Shown here: positions 24,739 to 35,301 of the stretch, in pieces | How the letters are laid out: each line of letters opens with the position of its first letter | Numbering within the stretch: the first letter of the stretch is position 1 | Assembly: GCA_021203515.1 (NCBI GenBank) | Contig: JAJQAY010000010.1 | Span: 1-47,790 of the forward strand | Length of the DNA: 47,790 nt | Reading direction: 5' to 3' | Source: Bacteroides sp. | GTDB taxonomy: Bacteria > Bacteroidota > Bacteroidia > Bacteroidales > Bacteroidaceae | Program-made: the position numbers and the translations under genes | The notes under the pieces: generated by a model | Databases searched by the model: none | What the model saw: the letters and a program-made list of their open reading frames with translations, nothing else | What the model was told of the DNA's origin: nothing

Positions 24739-26172
24739 ATGGACAAATATATGAAACATAGTAAAGCCGTACTGTGGATAGCCTGTGCTATGCTCATGGC
24801 TTTCTGTTTCGCAACAGATACTTTTGCACAAGATGCCACAGTTGCGGATAGTATAACGGCGGTTGCCACCGAGGTGGTGACCGTGGCGGAGGCCACCGCT
24901 GAAGAAGCGGCTCCGAGTACAATAGGTGAATTGGCAAACGGACTGAATACCGTATGGATGCTGCTTGCGGCGATGCTGGTATTCTTCATGCAGCCGGGCT
25001 TCGCGCTGGTCGAAGCAGGCTTCACCCGCACTAAGAACACGGCTAACATTTTGATGAAGAACTTCGTGGACTTCATGTTCGGTTCGTTGCTCTACTGGGC
25101 TATCGGTTTCGGACTGATGTTCGGTGTAGGCAGCTTCATAGGCATGCCCCACTTCTTCAACCTCTCGTTCTATGACGGTGGCGGACTTCCCAATGAAGGT
25201 TTCCTCGTATTCCAGACGGTGTTCTGTGCCACAGCCGCCACGATTGTATCGGGTGCTATGGCAGAACGTACGAAGTTCTCCATGTATCTGGCTTACACAA
25301 TCTGCATCAGCGTACTGATTTATCCGGTTTCCGGTCACTGGACTTGGGGCGGCGGTTGGCTGATGAACGGTGAAGCAGGTTCATTTATGATGGACACATT
25401 CGGGGCTACGTTCCATGACTTCGCAGGTTCTACGATTGTTCACTCCGTCGGTGGTTGGATTGCATTGGTAGGTGCGGCTATACTCGGTCCGCGTATCGGT
25501 AAGTATAGCAAAGACGGCAAGTCAAGAGCCATTCCGGGACACAACCTTACCATTGCAGCGCTGGGTGTATTCATTCTGTGGTTAGGTTGGTTCGGTTTCA
25601 ACCCCGGCTCACAGTTGGCAGCCGCCACTACGGACGATGCCATGGCTATCTCCCACGTGTTCCTCACCACTAACCTTGCCGCATGTGCCGGAGGTTTCTT
25701 CGCACTCTGCGTCAGCTGGTTGAAATACGGCAAACCGTCTTTGTCACTGACACTCAACGGTGTGTTGGCAGGTCTGGTAGGTATCACGGCAGGTTGCGAC
25801 GCAGTATCAGCAACGGGTGCGGTGATTATCGGAGCTATCTGTGGTATCGTAATGATATTCTCTGTAGAGTTCATTGATAGAGTGCTCAAGATTGATGATC
25901 CCGTTGGTGCATCTTCAGTACACGGTGTCTGCGGTTGCTTGGGAACTATTCTCACCGGTCTGTTCTCTACCAACGAAGGTCTCTTCTACGGTGCAGGCGC
26001 AGGCTTCCTCGGAGCACAGGTATTCGGTGCACTCGTAGTAGGCGCATGGGCAGCAGGTATGGGCTTTATCATCTTCAAAGTTCTTGATATGGTACACGGA
26101 CTCCGCGTTTCCAAACGTGTGGAAGAAGAAGGACTCGATATCTACGAGCACGGAGAATCGGCATACAACTGA
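24739..26172 (+). CDS. amt: Ammonium transporter
   Basis: An inner-membrane trimeric channel for ammonium. The 477-residue protein begins with a signal sequence (residues 1 to about 31, ending FAQ) and a 30-residue Ala/Glu/Thr-rich periplasmic segment, then eleven membrane helices. Family residues are visible: D227 in HDFAGSTIVHS, and the twin pore histidines H235 and H395 (VHSVGGW, SSVHGVCG), with spacing close to E. coli D160, H168 and H318. Phe residues of the outer gate are likely in the FGSLLYWAIGFG and ERTKF regions. Between the P-II gene and glnN, as expected for a nitrogen-assimilation operon. The cytoplasmic C-tail (KRVEEEGLDIYEHGESAYN) matches the P-II-regulated tail of Amt proteins. 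Confidence 0.97.
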   Translation: MDKYMKHSKAVLWIACAMLMAFCFATDTFAQDATVADSITAVATEVVTVAEATAEEAAPSTIGELANGLNTVWMLLAAMLVFFMQPGFALVEAGFTRTKNTANILMKNFVDFMFGSLLYWAIGFGLMFGVGSFIGMPHFFNLSFYDGGGLPNEGFLVFQTVFCATAATIVSGAMAERTKFSMYLAYTICISVLIYPVSGHWTWGGGWLMNGEAGSFMMDTFGATFHDFAGSTIVHSVGGWIALVGAAILGPRIGKYSKDGKSRAIPGHNLTIAALGVFILWLGWFGFNPGSQLAAATTDDAMAISHVFLTTNLAACAGGFFALCVSWLKYGKPSLSLTLNGVLAGLVGITAGCDAVSATGAVIIGAICGIVMIFSVEFIDRVLKIDDPVGASSVHGVCGCLGTILTGLFSTNEGLFYGAGAGFLGAQVFGALVVGAWAAGMGFIIFKVLDMVHGLRVSKRVEEEGLDIYEHGESAYN

Positions 26173-26320
26173 TAAGTTATGAGTTATGAGTTATAAGTTA
26201 TTTGCTTATGTTTTCCTTTCCGAAATAGTAGCAAGTAACTTATAACTTACAACTCACAACTTATAACAACCAAATCTATAACAAATAACTTATAACTAAT
26301 AACCCATAACTTAAAGCGTT
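26173..26320. repeat. Facing heptamer arrays between amt and glnN
   Basis: The left arm is TAAGTTA, TGAGTTA, TGAGTTA, TAAGTTA (26173-26200), starting directly after the amt stop. The right arm is TAACTTA, TAACTTA, CAACTCA, CAACTTA, TAACAAC (26236-26270) and again TAACTTA, TAACTAA, TAACCCA, TAACTTA (26286-26313), ending 7 bp before the glnN start. The arms are reverse complements and could form a long hairpin in the amt-glnN mRNA. Confidence 0.85.
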
Positions 26321-28510
<2,190 letters not shown>

Positions 28511-28517
28511 GACAATA

Positions 28518-28575
28518 GCTCATGCATCCTTTCGGGGATGCGTGAGCGTGCCTTCGGGCACAAATTATCTATTTC
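28518..28575 (+). terminator. Tandem hairpin terminator of glnN
   Basis: A 12-bp stem with one mismatch (28518-28529 with 28536-28547) is directly followed by a second hairpin, GTGCC TTCG GGCAC (28548-28561), and then a T-rich stretch. It lies 7 bp after the glnN stop. Confidence 0.8.
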
Positions 28576-28599
28576 TTTTGTTGGTTGTTTAAGTTTGCA

Positions 28600-28639
28600 G
28601 GAGGAGAGGTGCCGTGAGGCAGTTCTTCCTCCATTTTTT
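28600..28639 (+). terminator. Second possible terminator hairpin after glnN
   Basis: GGAGGA (28600-28605) pairs with TCCTCC (28627-28632), with an inner GCC/GGC stem, followed by TTTTTT on the plus strand. Confidence 0.5.
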
Positions 28640-28680
28640 GTGTACTCTTGAGAAAGGTAAATGATAATTTAGCGGCTCTC

Positions 28681-28734
28681 CCCAAAAAGAAGAACGTGTG
28701 CCCGAAGCCTTTCGCTTCCGACACACGCTCTTTT
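28681..28734 (-). terminator. Terminator shared by the convergent GH9 gene
   Basis: Bases 28695-28708 and 28714-28727 pair at 12 of 14 positions with a 5-base loop. On the minus strand TTCTTCTTTTT follows, suited to the GH9 gene; the plus side also has TTTT. Confidence 0.75.
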
Positions 28735-28767
28735 CTGCGTAAGTCCGGCAGTTGTTACTGCCTTATT

Positions 28768-31294
28768 TTATTCTGCTACAATATTCTTGAAAGCACTTCC
28801 GAAGATAAGATAAGCGGTATTTCCACCAATCGTTCCTTCGTTCTGTCCCCATAAGAAAGGCCAATCATCGTAGTTCTCGAGGTGGTCGGGTTGACGGAAG
28901 AGCAAGCCCGGCGCCACATTACCCGGAATAAACGAGAAGTCAGCACGGTTATTTCCATAGAACATTGCTTTGGGACGGGTAGCGCCAACGGTTGCCACCA
29001 ACGAATAGTTGTGATACGGGTGACAGCCAAACAGCCAGTTCGTAGCCTTGAAAGCATGCGCCGCATCGATAATCTCAGAATAGAACTTGTTGGCAAAGCA
29101 AACCGTAGTTCCAAAGTTCACCACGTCTCCACTTCCTGCCCAGTTACCCAGACCAATGGTCACTCCGTAAGGATTGTCCTTATCAAGCCCTTCGATATAT
29201 TCCTTATACTTCAGGATGTACGGACGCAGTTTTTCTTTAAACGAGTCTTCCATGTGCGGTATAGCATGCAGCGCAGTCAGGATATTGCCACTGACGTTGT
29301 TGTCCAGCGCCGGCCATAAGAGTTCTTGGAACTTATCTATATATTGCTGTTCACCGGTCGTGATGTACAGTTGCAGATAGGAAGCGATATCGGCTCTGCC
29401 CCTTCTCCGGTTACTATTCTCCGGTTGCTTGGCAAGCAGTTCGGTAGCCTCGCGCAAGAGTCTCTTCGACTGCTTCAATGCTCTTGCCGAAAGTTCGTCA
29501 TTATATCCCTTCAACGCTCTGCTTGCCTCGGCAAACATCGTTGCCGCACTGAGGTCACGATTGGGGTCGCGGCTTGTAAATGCCCACATATCATCCTTCA
29601 CTCCGCTCGACCGTCCGTCACGGGCCACTTCATAAGGACCCAGGTTCGGATTATAAGGCAGACCGTCTGTGATAGAAGCTGCATCGCCGAGGTGATGATA
29701 ATTATCGAGAACAGAGTTGGAAAGCGTTTGCGCCATGTGTTCTATAATCTCCGCCTGAGCTACCAGTTGCAAAGTTCCGTGTTCGATATATTGCAGGATA
29801 TCGGGCGTTCCGTCCGGACGGTGAAGCGCTACATAGCGTTGCTTCTGGCTGACAAAAGTTTCATCGCGCATCGGCTTGAAGTATTCCCACGACTGAACGA
29901 GGTTCTGCACCACGCCGATGTTCGACCCGGTTTCAATATCAAAGTCTCCGGCATCGAAGAATCCGCCTACATTCAGTCCTGGTATGAGTTGCAATCCCTT
30001 GTACGGAGTGTCGGTCGTCGGCCCTTGCCAGTGAAGGTCGAAGTGGTCGGTGTTGGGCGGAGCTTGGAGATAACCGTCCTTGAAGGGTTCTCCGTGCCAT
30101 ACGCGGTATCCTTCTTTCACATACATGTGATCCATGTGTATCGGTATCCAAACATCACTGGTGGCATCGGTCATTTTGTCGTAAACATTGTCGCCTATCA
30201 GGAAGTTATTCGTCTTGAGGTCACCATATTTGATATAATACACACCGGGGTCTCGAACAGGAGTAAAGTCGAACTTCACATAGTTATATTTATAGTATCT
30301 GCCCCATGGCTCTATCTTGCCGGTGAATACTTCGGCTGACTTTCCGTCCTCTCCTACCTTATATATAGATGCTTTTTCAGCGGCTTGTCCATCTTGTCGA
30401 GTTCGATAACCGACACCTTCGGTTGCGAAGGGATGTAACCCACTTGCGAGAAGCCGATATTGGGTTCCCGCACCCAATTGTCGATGGTATTTCCTTCGAT
30501 TGTCCAAGTCAGTACCCTGCCCTCCTTGCCTACCGGAAACACGCTGCGCACCACGAACCAACCGTTCTGTGCAAGCATACGACCGTCAAAGAACAAGAGG
30601 TCGGCCTCTTCCGAGGTTATTGCAACCAGACGTTCGGGTGTGTCGGACGCAAGCACCAACTTATGCCCGCTATCAATCGGCAACGGGTCTACAAAGACAC
30701 CTGTACCCCGGTCGTCCGAAGTCGAATAACCTTTAAACTGCTTCTTCTTCTCGTTGTTGGGTCTTGTTCTCGTGTCGCTCACCGCATAACGGGGGATAAG
30801 ACCGGCACGTCCGTCCATCAGATAAGTTTTCCCCAATACTGCGACGGCAAGAACTCAATATTAAAACCGGCATCCCCTTCGAGCTCTTCCGGAAGAGGTT
30901 TATCCAGATAAACGGATATTTCGACCCCTTTGCCTTTGGGCGTAACGATTATCCGCGAATCAAAATCATAATACGGATACCTCAGCGACACTTCAATGGA
31001 GGTGTGCACCGTGTCTACCGTGCGTCTTGTCATCTCAGGAACAAGGTCCCACTGTTTAGGAGTGTTAGAAAGTCGTACGGCCCCCGTCGCTGTTCTCACT
31101 CCATGATGAATTAGCTCGATACCGGAGTTCTTCTCGTCATTAAACCCTGCGTCATACTGATTACTGAATACAAGGACATTAAATCCCTGCGTCTCGAAAT
31201 ACCCGAAGTCATTGAGTTTCAGCTCCTTCTGCCTCGTCCCATTGCTACATGCCGATAGCAATGCGATTAATACAAATAATACTACGTTTCTCAT
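28768..31294 (-). pseudogene. Glycoside hydrolase family 9 lipoprotein, two frameshifts
   Basis: Three adjacent frames on one strand make one gene. The N-terminal part (30818-31294) has a lipobox signal LIALLSACS and ends with QYWGK. The middle (to 30354) continues TYLMDGRAGLIP and includes the Ig-like GH9 N-domain (IGFSQVGYIPSQPK). The last part (from about 30377 to 28768) holds the catalytic domain with the DAGD motif (GGFFDAGDFDIE) and the C-terminal NEGTIGGN with the likely acid Glu. Joins need one extra base in the GGGGAAAA run complementary to 30827-30834 and one in the A-run complementary to 30373-30377. The predicted role was hydrolysis of a beta-glucan at the cell surface. Broken as given; both sites are homopolymers, so sequence error is possible. 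Confidence 0.85.
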
Positions 31295-31500
31295 GTTTTT
31301 ACGTTAGTTTATGCCTGTTTTATTTCATAAAGAAAAGAATAAAGAAAGGAAATAGCTATAAAAACTGCAAATTATTTGCCTTTTTTTTATAGTTTTTGTT
31401 TCAAGTTGACTTTATCACAACCGGGTTTGCCCTCTTTTCAAAAGTATCATAAGTTTAATAATATCTCACAAAGAGGCAACGCTTAATTGCATTTTAATTT

Positions 31501-31508
31501 TATCTTTG
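31501..31508 (+). promoter_or_regulatory. -7 element of the broken peptidase gene
   Basis: TATCTTTG matches TAnnTTTG, 20 bases before the ATG at 31528. The rest of 31295-31500 is AT-rich with no recognised feature. Confidence 0.55.
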
Positions 31509-31527
31509 CATACAAAAAAGAAGGACT

Positions 31528-32828
31528 ATGAATAAACTACGTAACCGCATTTCCACTTGCCTATTGCTGGCATTGCTTCTCGCAACGACCACTCTTTCGG
31601 CACAAAGCAAGTTGCTGCAAGAGCTGGGCAGCATTCCCGCCATTACGGAAACCAAGCCGCTGGAAACCACCGAGTTCTCCGAAAAGTATGTAACTTACTT
31701 TACGCAACCGCTAGACCATCGTCATCCCGAGAAAGGTAGTTTCCGCCAACGGGTCATCGTTGCCCATGCAGGTTTGACCGCCCCACGGTGATTGTGACCG
31801 AAGGTTACGGGGCCTCCTATGCCCTCAATCCCAAATATCGCGAAGAACTGTCCAAGATACTCAATACCAACATCGTGTTTGTGGAGTACCGCTATTTCCT
31901 TGAATCGACACCCCAACCGAAAGACTGGTAATACCTGACGGCAGAGAACTCTGCCGACGACCTGCATGCCGTCCTCCCCGCCTTCAAGAGCATCTATCCC
32001 GGCAAATGGATTGCAACAGGTATCAGTAAAGGCGGGTAGACTACCCTACTCTACCGCACGTTCTATCCGAACGATGTGGATATCTCCGTTCCCTATGTAG
32101 CTCCACTTTGCTACGGTGTGGAAGACGGACGGCACGAACCTTTCATCCGGAAAGTATCGACTGCCGAAGACCGCAGGAAGATTGAAGATTTCCAGTTGGA
32201 AGCATTGAAACGGAAAGCAACGCTGCTGCCCCGCTTCGAGAAGTATTGCACGGAGAAGGGATACCAATATCGCGCGCCTATTGAAGAGATATACGACTTT
32301 TCGGTACTGGAATACTCCTTCGCCTTTTGGCAATGGGACACTCCCGTCAGTAGTATTCCTAGCGTGACGGCCTCGGATGATGAGATTTTCAACTACTTGC
32401 TGGCTATCTCCGAACCGTCATATTTTGCTACCAACAGTCCGGAGGAGTCCTTCTTCGTACAGGCGGCCCGTGAACTGGGATACCACGGTTATGACACCCG
32501 CCCTTTCAAGAAGTATCTTTCCATCAAGTCCGGCAAGGGTTATCTGCATCGCCTGATGCTGCCCGAGGAACTGAAAGACATGCCTTTCGACAAGACCTTA
32601 AGCAAGAAGATTACGAAGTTCCTGAAAGAGAATGACCCGAAAATGATATTCATCTACGGTGAAAACGACCCGTGGACGGCAGCGGGAGTCACTTGGCTGA
32701 AAGGGAAAAAGAATATCCGTGTATTCATCCAGCCCGGTGGCAGCCATCTGGCACGCATCAATACGCTACCCGAGGCTGAAAAGGAAGAGGTGATGACGCT
32801 GATTAATGAATGGTTGGAAGAAAAGTAA
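31528..32828 (+). pseudogene. S37-type secreted serine peptidase (tripeptidyl aminopeptidase-like), three lesions
   Basis: Intact N-terminal signal (MNKLRNRISTCLLLALLLATTTLSAQ) and the start of the mature protein (KYVTYFTQPLDHRHPEKGSF). A single T missing from the TTT at 31773-31775 (should read HAGFDRPTVIVTEGYG) shifts the frame. After it the frame is clear (GASYALNPKYREEL, FVEYRYFLESTPQPKDW) but is stopped by TAA at 31929-31931 and by TAG at 32037-32039, directly after the catalytic serine motif GISKGG. The rest to 32828 is open and keeps YGENDPWTAAGV and GGSHLARI, the likely Asp and His of the triad. With two nonsense codons besides the frameshift, this looks like true decay. Confidence 0.9.
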
Positions 32829-32849
32829 AGATATAAATACTTTTCAGCA

Positions 32850-34191
32850 TCACCATTCGATGAACTTCCCTCTTTCCCTGCGCTTCTGTAACTCTTCTTT
32901 CAAGAAACGCTGGCGGTCTTTGGCTATATACCGACGGGCGAAGATGTTGGGCACAGCTACCCCCAATGCGATGCAGAGAATTATCAATGAAGCAGTGATG
33001 CCGTTGGAGACCACCGCCGTCACCTCGCCCACTACACCGTGTATATTGATAAGCTCGAAAAGTGCGCGATACATCAGCACGCCCGGTATCATCGGAATGA
33101 CCGAAGGAATGGTAAGCACATGGTTGGGAACATGAAACCAGTGAACGGCCTTCACTGCAATCAGGCTCACCACCATGCTGCCCATGAAAGAACCGATTAC
33201 CGGACCCATCCCCAGCTCGAAATTGACGAAGTTGCGCGTACATACCGCAATGATACCCCTACTGCAACCACCCACAACAGACGACGCTGGATATTGAATA
33301 TCATAGAAAAGCCCATAGCCGAAATGGCTGCGGCAATGGCATATATATAGTAAGGATCGTGGGGCACCATGCTCAGTTCGCTGAACTTCTTGTCAATCAC
33401 CACATCTTCCATAGCAAGAAAGCGTATGGCTATGACAATGCCGAAAGCCATGGCGCACACCATTAGTACCGTATTGACAGCGCGCACAATACCCACCTGT
33501 ATGTAATTGTCAATCATGTCGTTCACAAAGTTTATGATAGGAACGCCCGGCACAATGAACAGCGCACAAGCCAACAGCGGATGATACGGAGTTGTGGAAA
33601 GTCCGGAGAAGGACGTTGCATAAGCCAGGCAGGTGGCAACCAACGCAGCAATCGCAATACTCATATAGAGATTGATGCCGAACTCCACGCAACGGGCACG
33701 AACGCGGAAACCTGCAAAAGCGGCAATCGATGCAAACAGAAACGCAATCCAGTCGCATCCGAACAGTTTGCAGAAACCGCCACAAGCAAATCCGGCTCCG
33801 ATGGCTACGACATAAGGGCATAGTTCCGCTTCATATATCCTATCCTTTCCAACTCTTCTTCATATTTATCGAGGGAATAGTCTTGTTCGATAGCCCGCCA
33901 CGATAGTTTGCTAATCGCAGAAATGACAGTCATATTGATGCCATGCTTCTCGCATTTCTGAAATTTGGAGAACGAATGTGCATCGTCACTCACGTTTACC
34001 ACCAGCATCGTATAACTTACGTCGATGTGCAACTTCTCTTCCGGGGGTCCCAGATAGGCGGCAACGCGGTTCATGTTTCTTACAATACGGTTAGTGTCGG
34101 CACCACTTTCAACGAGTAGTTTTCCTGTACGAAGCAGCAAGTCGAGCTTCCTGCGCAAAATAAAGACTTGTTCTGTTGATGTATTATCCAT
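32850..34191 (-). pseudogene. ThrE-type threonine/serine exporter family gene, two frameshifts
   Basis: Three frames on the minus strand make one gene of about 447 codons. The first (33805-34191) has the ThrE N-domain (KLLVESGADTNRIVRNMNRVAAYLG). The second begins PYVVAIGAGFACGGFC and carries hydrophobic helices (INLYMSIAIAALVATCLAY, ACALFIVPGVPIINFVNDM). The third (GIIAVCTRNFVNFELGMGPVIGSFMG...) holds the last helices and the end RRERGKFIEW. The first join needs one base at the GGG of 33816-33818, the second one base at the CCCC of 33256-33259. The family exports small amino acids across the inner membrane. It is broken as given, with both lesions in short homopolymers. It ends 21 bp after the broken peptidase. 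Confidence 0.85.
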
Positions 34192-34233
34192 TCAAATTCC
34201 TGCTTTAAAATATCTTTTTACCTTTTGGGAGTG

Positions 34234-34241
34234 CAAAGATA
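34234..34241 (-). promoter_or_regulatory. -7 element of the ThrE-type gene
   Basis: TATCTTTG on the minus strand (34241 to 34234) fits TAnnTTTG, 42 bases before the ATG at 34191. Confidence 0.55.
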
Positions 34242-34291
34242 AGCAAAATGTAGCTCTGCGCACCGACGCTGTACAAGAAATAATTATCACC

Positions 34292-34345
34292 GCAGTGAAA
34301 AAAGATTTAGAGTGCAGTGAAAAACTTTTTTCACCGCACTCTAAA
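34292..34345 (-). terminator. Terminator of gpmA built from 22-bp units (array 6)
   Basis: GCAGTGAAAAA occurs at 34292 and 34314, 22 bp apart. The second copy takes part in a 19-bp stem (34306-34324 with 34327-34345, 18 of 19 paired). On the minus strand, TCTTTTTT follows the stem. It starts 19 bp after the gpmA stop, so it works as a strong intrinsic terminator while keeping the 22-bp period of the other arrays. Confidence 0.8.
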
Positions 34346-34364
34346 TAATATGGGACAGAACTTC

Positions 34365-35147
34365 CTAAGATTTCTTCCCTTGATTGGCTACCGCCTCCAT
34401 CAATTTCTTTATTTCCTCCGGGTCGCCCAGGAAATAATCTTTCGTCAGGTTCGGTTCGTCGTCGAACTCAAAGACATAGGGCACAGCCGTAGGCAGGTTC
34501 AGATGCGCAATGTCTTCGTCCGATATATGTTTCAAATGCTTGATGATGCCACGCAAACTATTGCCATGAGCCACTACGAGCAATTCGTCGGTAGTCTTCA
34601 GATTGGGAAAGATGACACATTTCCAGTACGGCATGATGCGCTCAATCGTATCTTTCAACGACTCCGTGCGGGGCAGTTCGGCACCGGGCACTTCCTTGTA
34701 GCGGTCTTCAAAGCGCGGATTGCGCGGGTCGTCTTCCGCCAACGCATGTGGAGCGATGTCGTAGCTACGGCGCCACACCAGCACTTGTTCGTCACCATAT
34801 TTCGCTGCCGTCTCCGCCTTGTTCAGCCCCTGCAACTGTCCGTAATGCTTCTCGTTCAGTCGCCATGATTTCTCTACGGGTATCCAGTCCTGGTCGAGAC
34901 GGTCGAGCACACCGTTCAATGTCTTTACGGCACGCTTCAAGTAAGAAGTATATGCCTTTTGGAAGTGAAAACCTTTCTCTTTCAATAGTTCACCCGCTTT
35001 GACGGCTTCGGCAACTCCCTTTTCCGTCAAATCCACATCCATCCAGCCAGTGAAACGGTTTTCTTTGTTCCATGCACTCTCGCCGTGGCGGAGCAATACA
35101 ATTCTTTTTATGTCTGATAATCTCCTTTCTGTTTCTATGTAAAACAC
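34365..35147 (-). CDS. gpmA: 2,3-bisphosphoglycerate-dependent phosphoglycerate mutase
   Basis: GpmA interconverts 3- and 2-phosphoglycerate in glycolysis. Family motifs are [22 protein letters not shown] (phospho-accepting His), [27 protein letters not shown] and [15 protein letters not shown] (second catalytic His). The usual protein of about 248 residues starts [10 protein letters not shown]; here that Met codon is ATA (35111-35109). An AAGGAG sequence lies 10 bases before it. The only conventional in-frame start is GTG at 35147, which adds 12 residues ([11 protein letters not shown]). Either the start was mutated, or ATA or the upstream GTG is used. The rest is intact. It lies downstream of glgP, separated by array 4, with its own terminator. 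Confidence 0.93.
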   Translation of the reverse strand: MFYIETERRLSDIKRIVLLRHGESAWNKENRFTGWMDVDLTEKGVAEAVKAGELLKEKGFHFQKAYTSYLKRAVKTLNGVLDRLDQDWIPVEKSWRLNEKHYGQLQGLNKAETAAKYGDEQVLVWRRSYDIAPHALAEDDPRNPRFEDRYKEVPGAELPRTESLKDTIERIMPYWKCVIFPNLKTTDELLVVAHGNSLRGIIKHLKHISDEDIAHLNLPTAVPYVFEFDDEPNLTKDYFLGDPEEIKKLMEAVANQGKKS

Positions 35148-35187
35148 TTACTCATCACCACTTGTTCGCTCCGATAGGGACACAAAA

Positions 35188-35297
35188 AACAGACCATCCG
35201 TTTACCCGAAACAGATGGTCTGTTTGCATCAAACACATGATGCGTTTACCTTGAACAGATGATGCGTTTTGCCCCAACACATCATCTGTTTTGATTT
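35188..35297. repeat. 22-bp tandem array downstream of glgP (array 4)
   Basis: Five units start at 35188, 35210, 35232, 35254 and 35276, exactly 22 bp apart. Each has a 16-base core of the AACAGATGATGCGTTT/AACACATCATCTGTTT type plus 6 variable bases. Units 1-2 and units 4-5 are in facing orientation, each pair forming a 15-bp hairpin with a single C/A mismatch at the same place. On the minus strand the unit 1-2 hairpin is followed by TTTTTT, a textbook terminator. The array begins 4 bp after the glgP stop. Confidence 0.9.
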
Positions 35298-35301
35298 CAT
35301 C

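Noticed and set aside
28648..28854. Small open frame between glnN and the GH9 gene
   Set aside because: It overlaps the terminator hairpin and the GH9 coding end; no recognisable features.
28768..34191. Mobile element as the cause of the broken genes
   Set aside because: No transposase, terminal repeats or target duplications are visible; the lesions are point changes.
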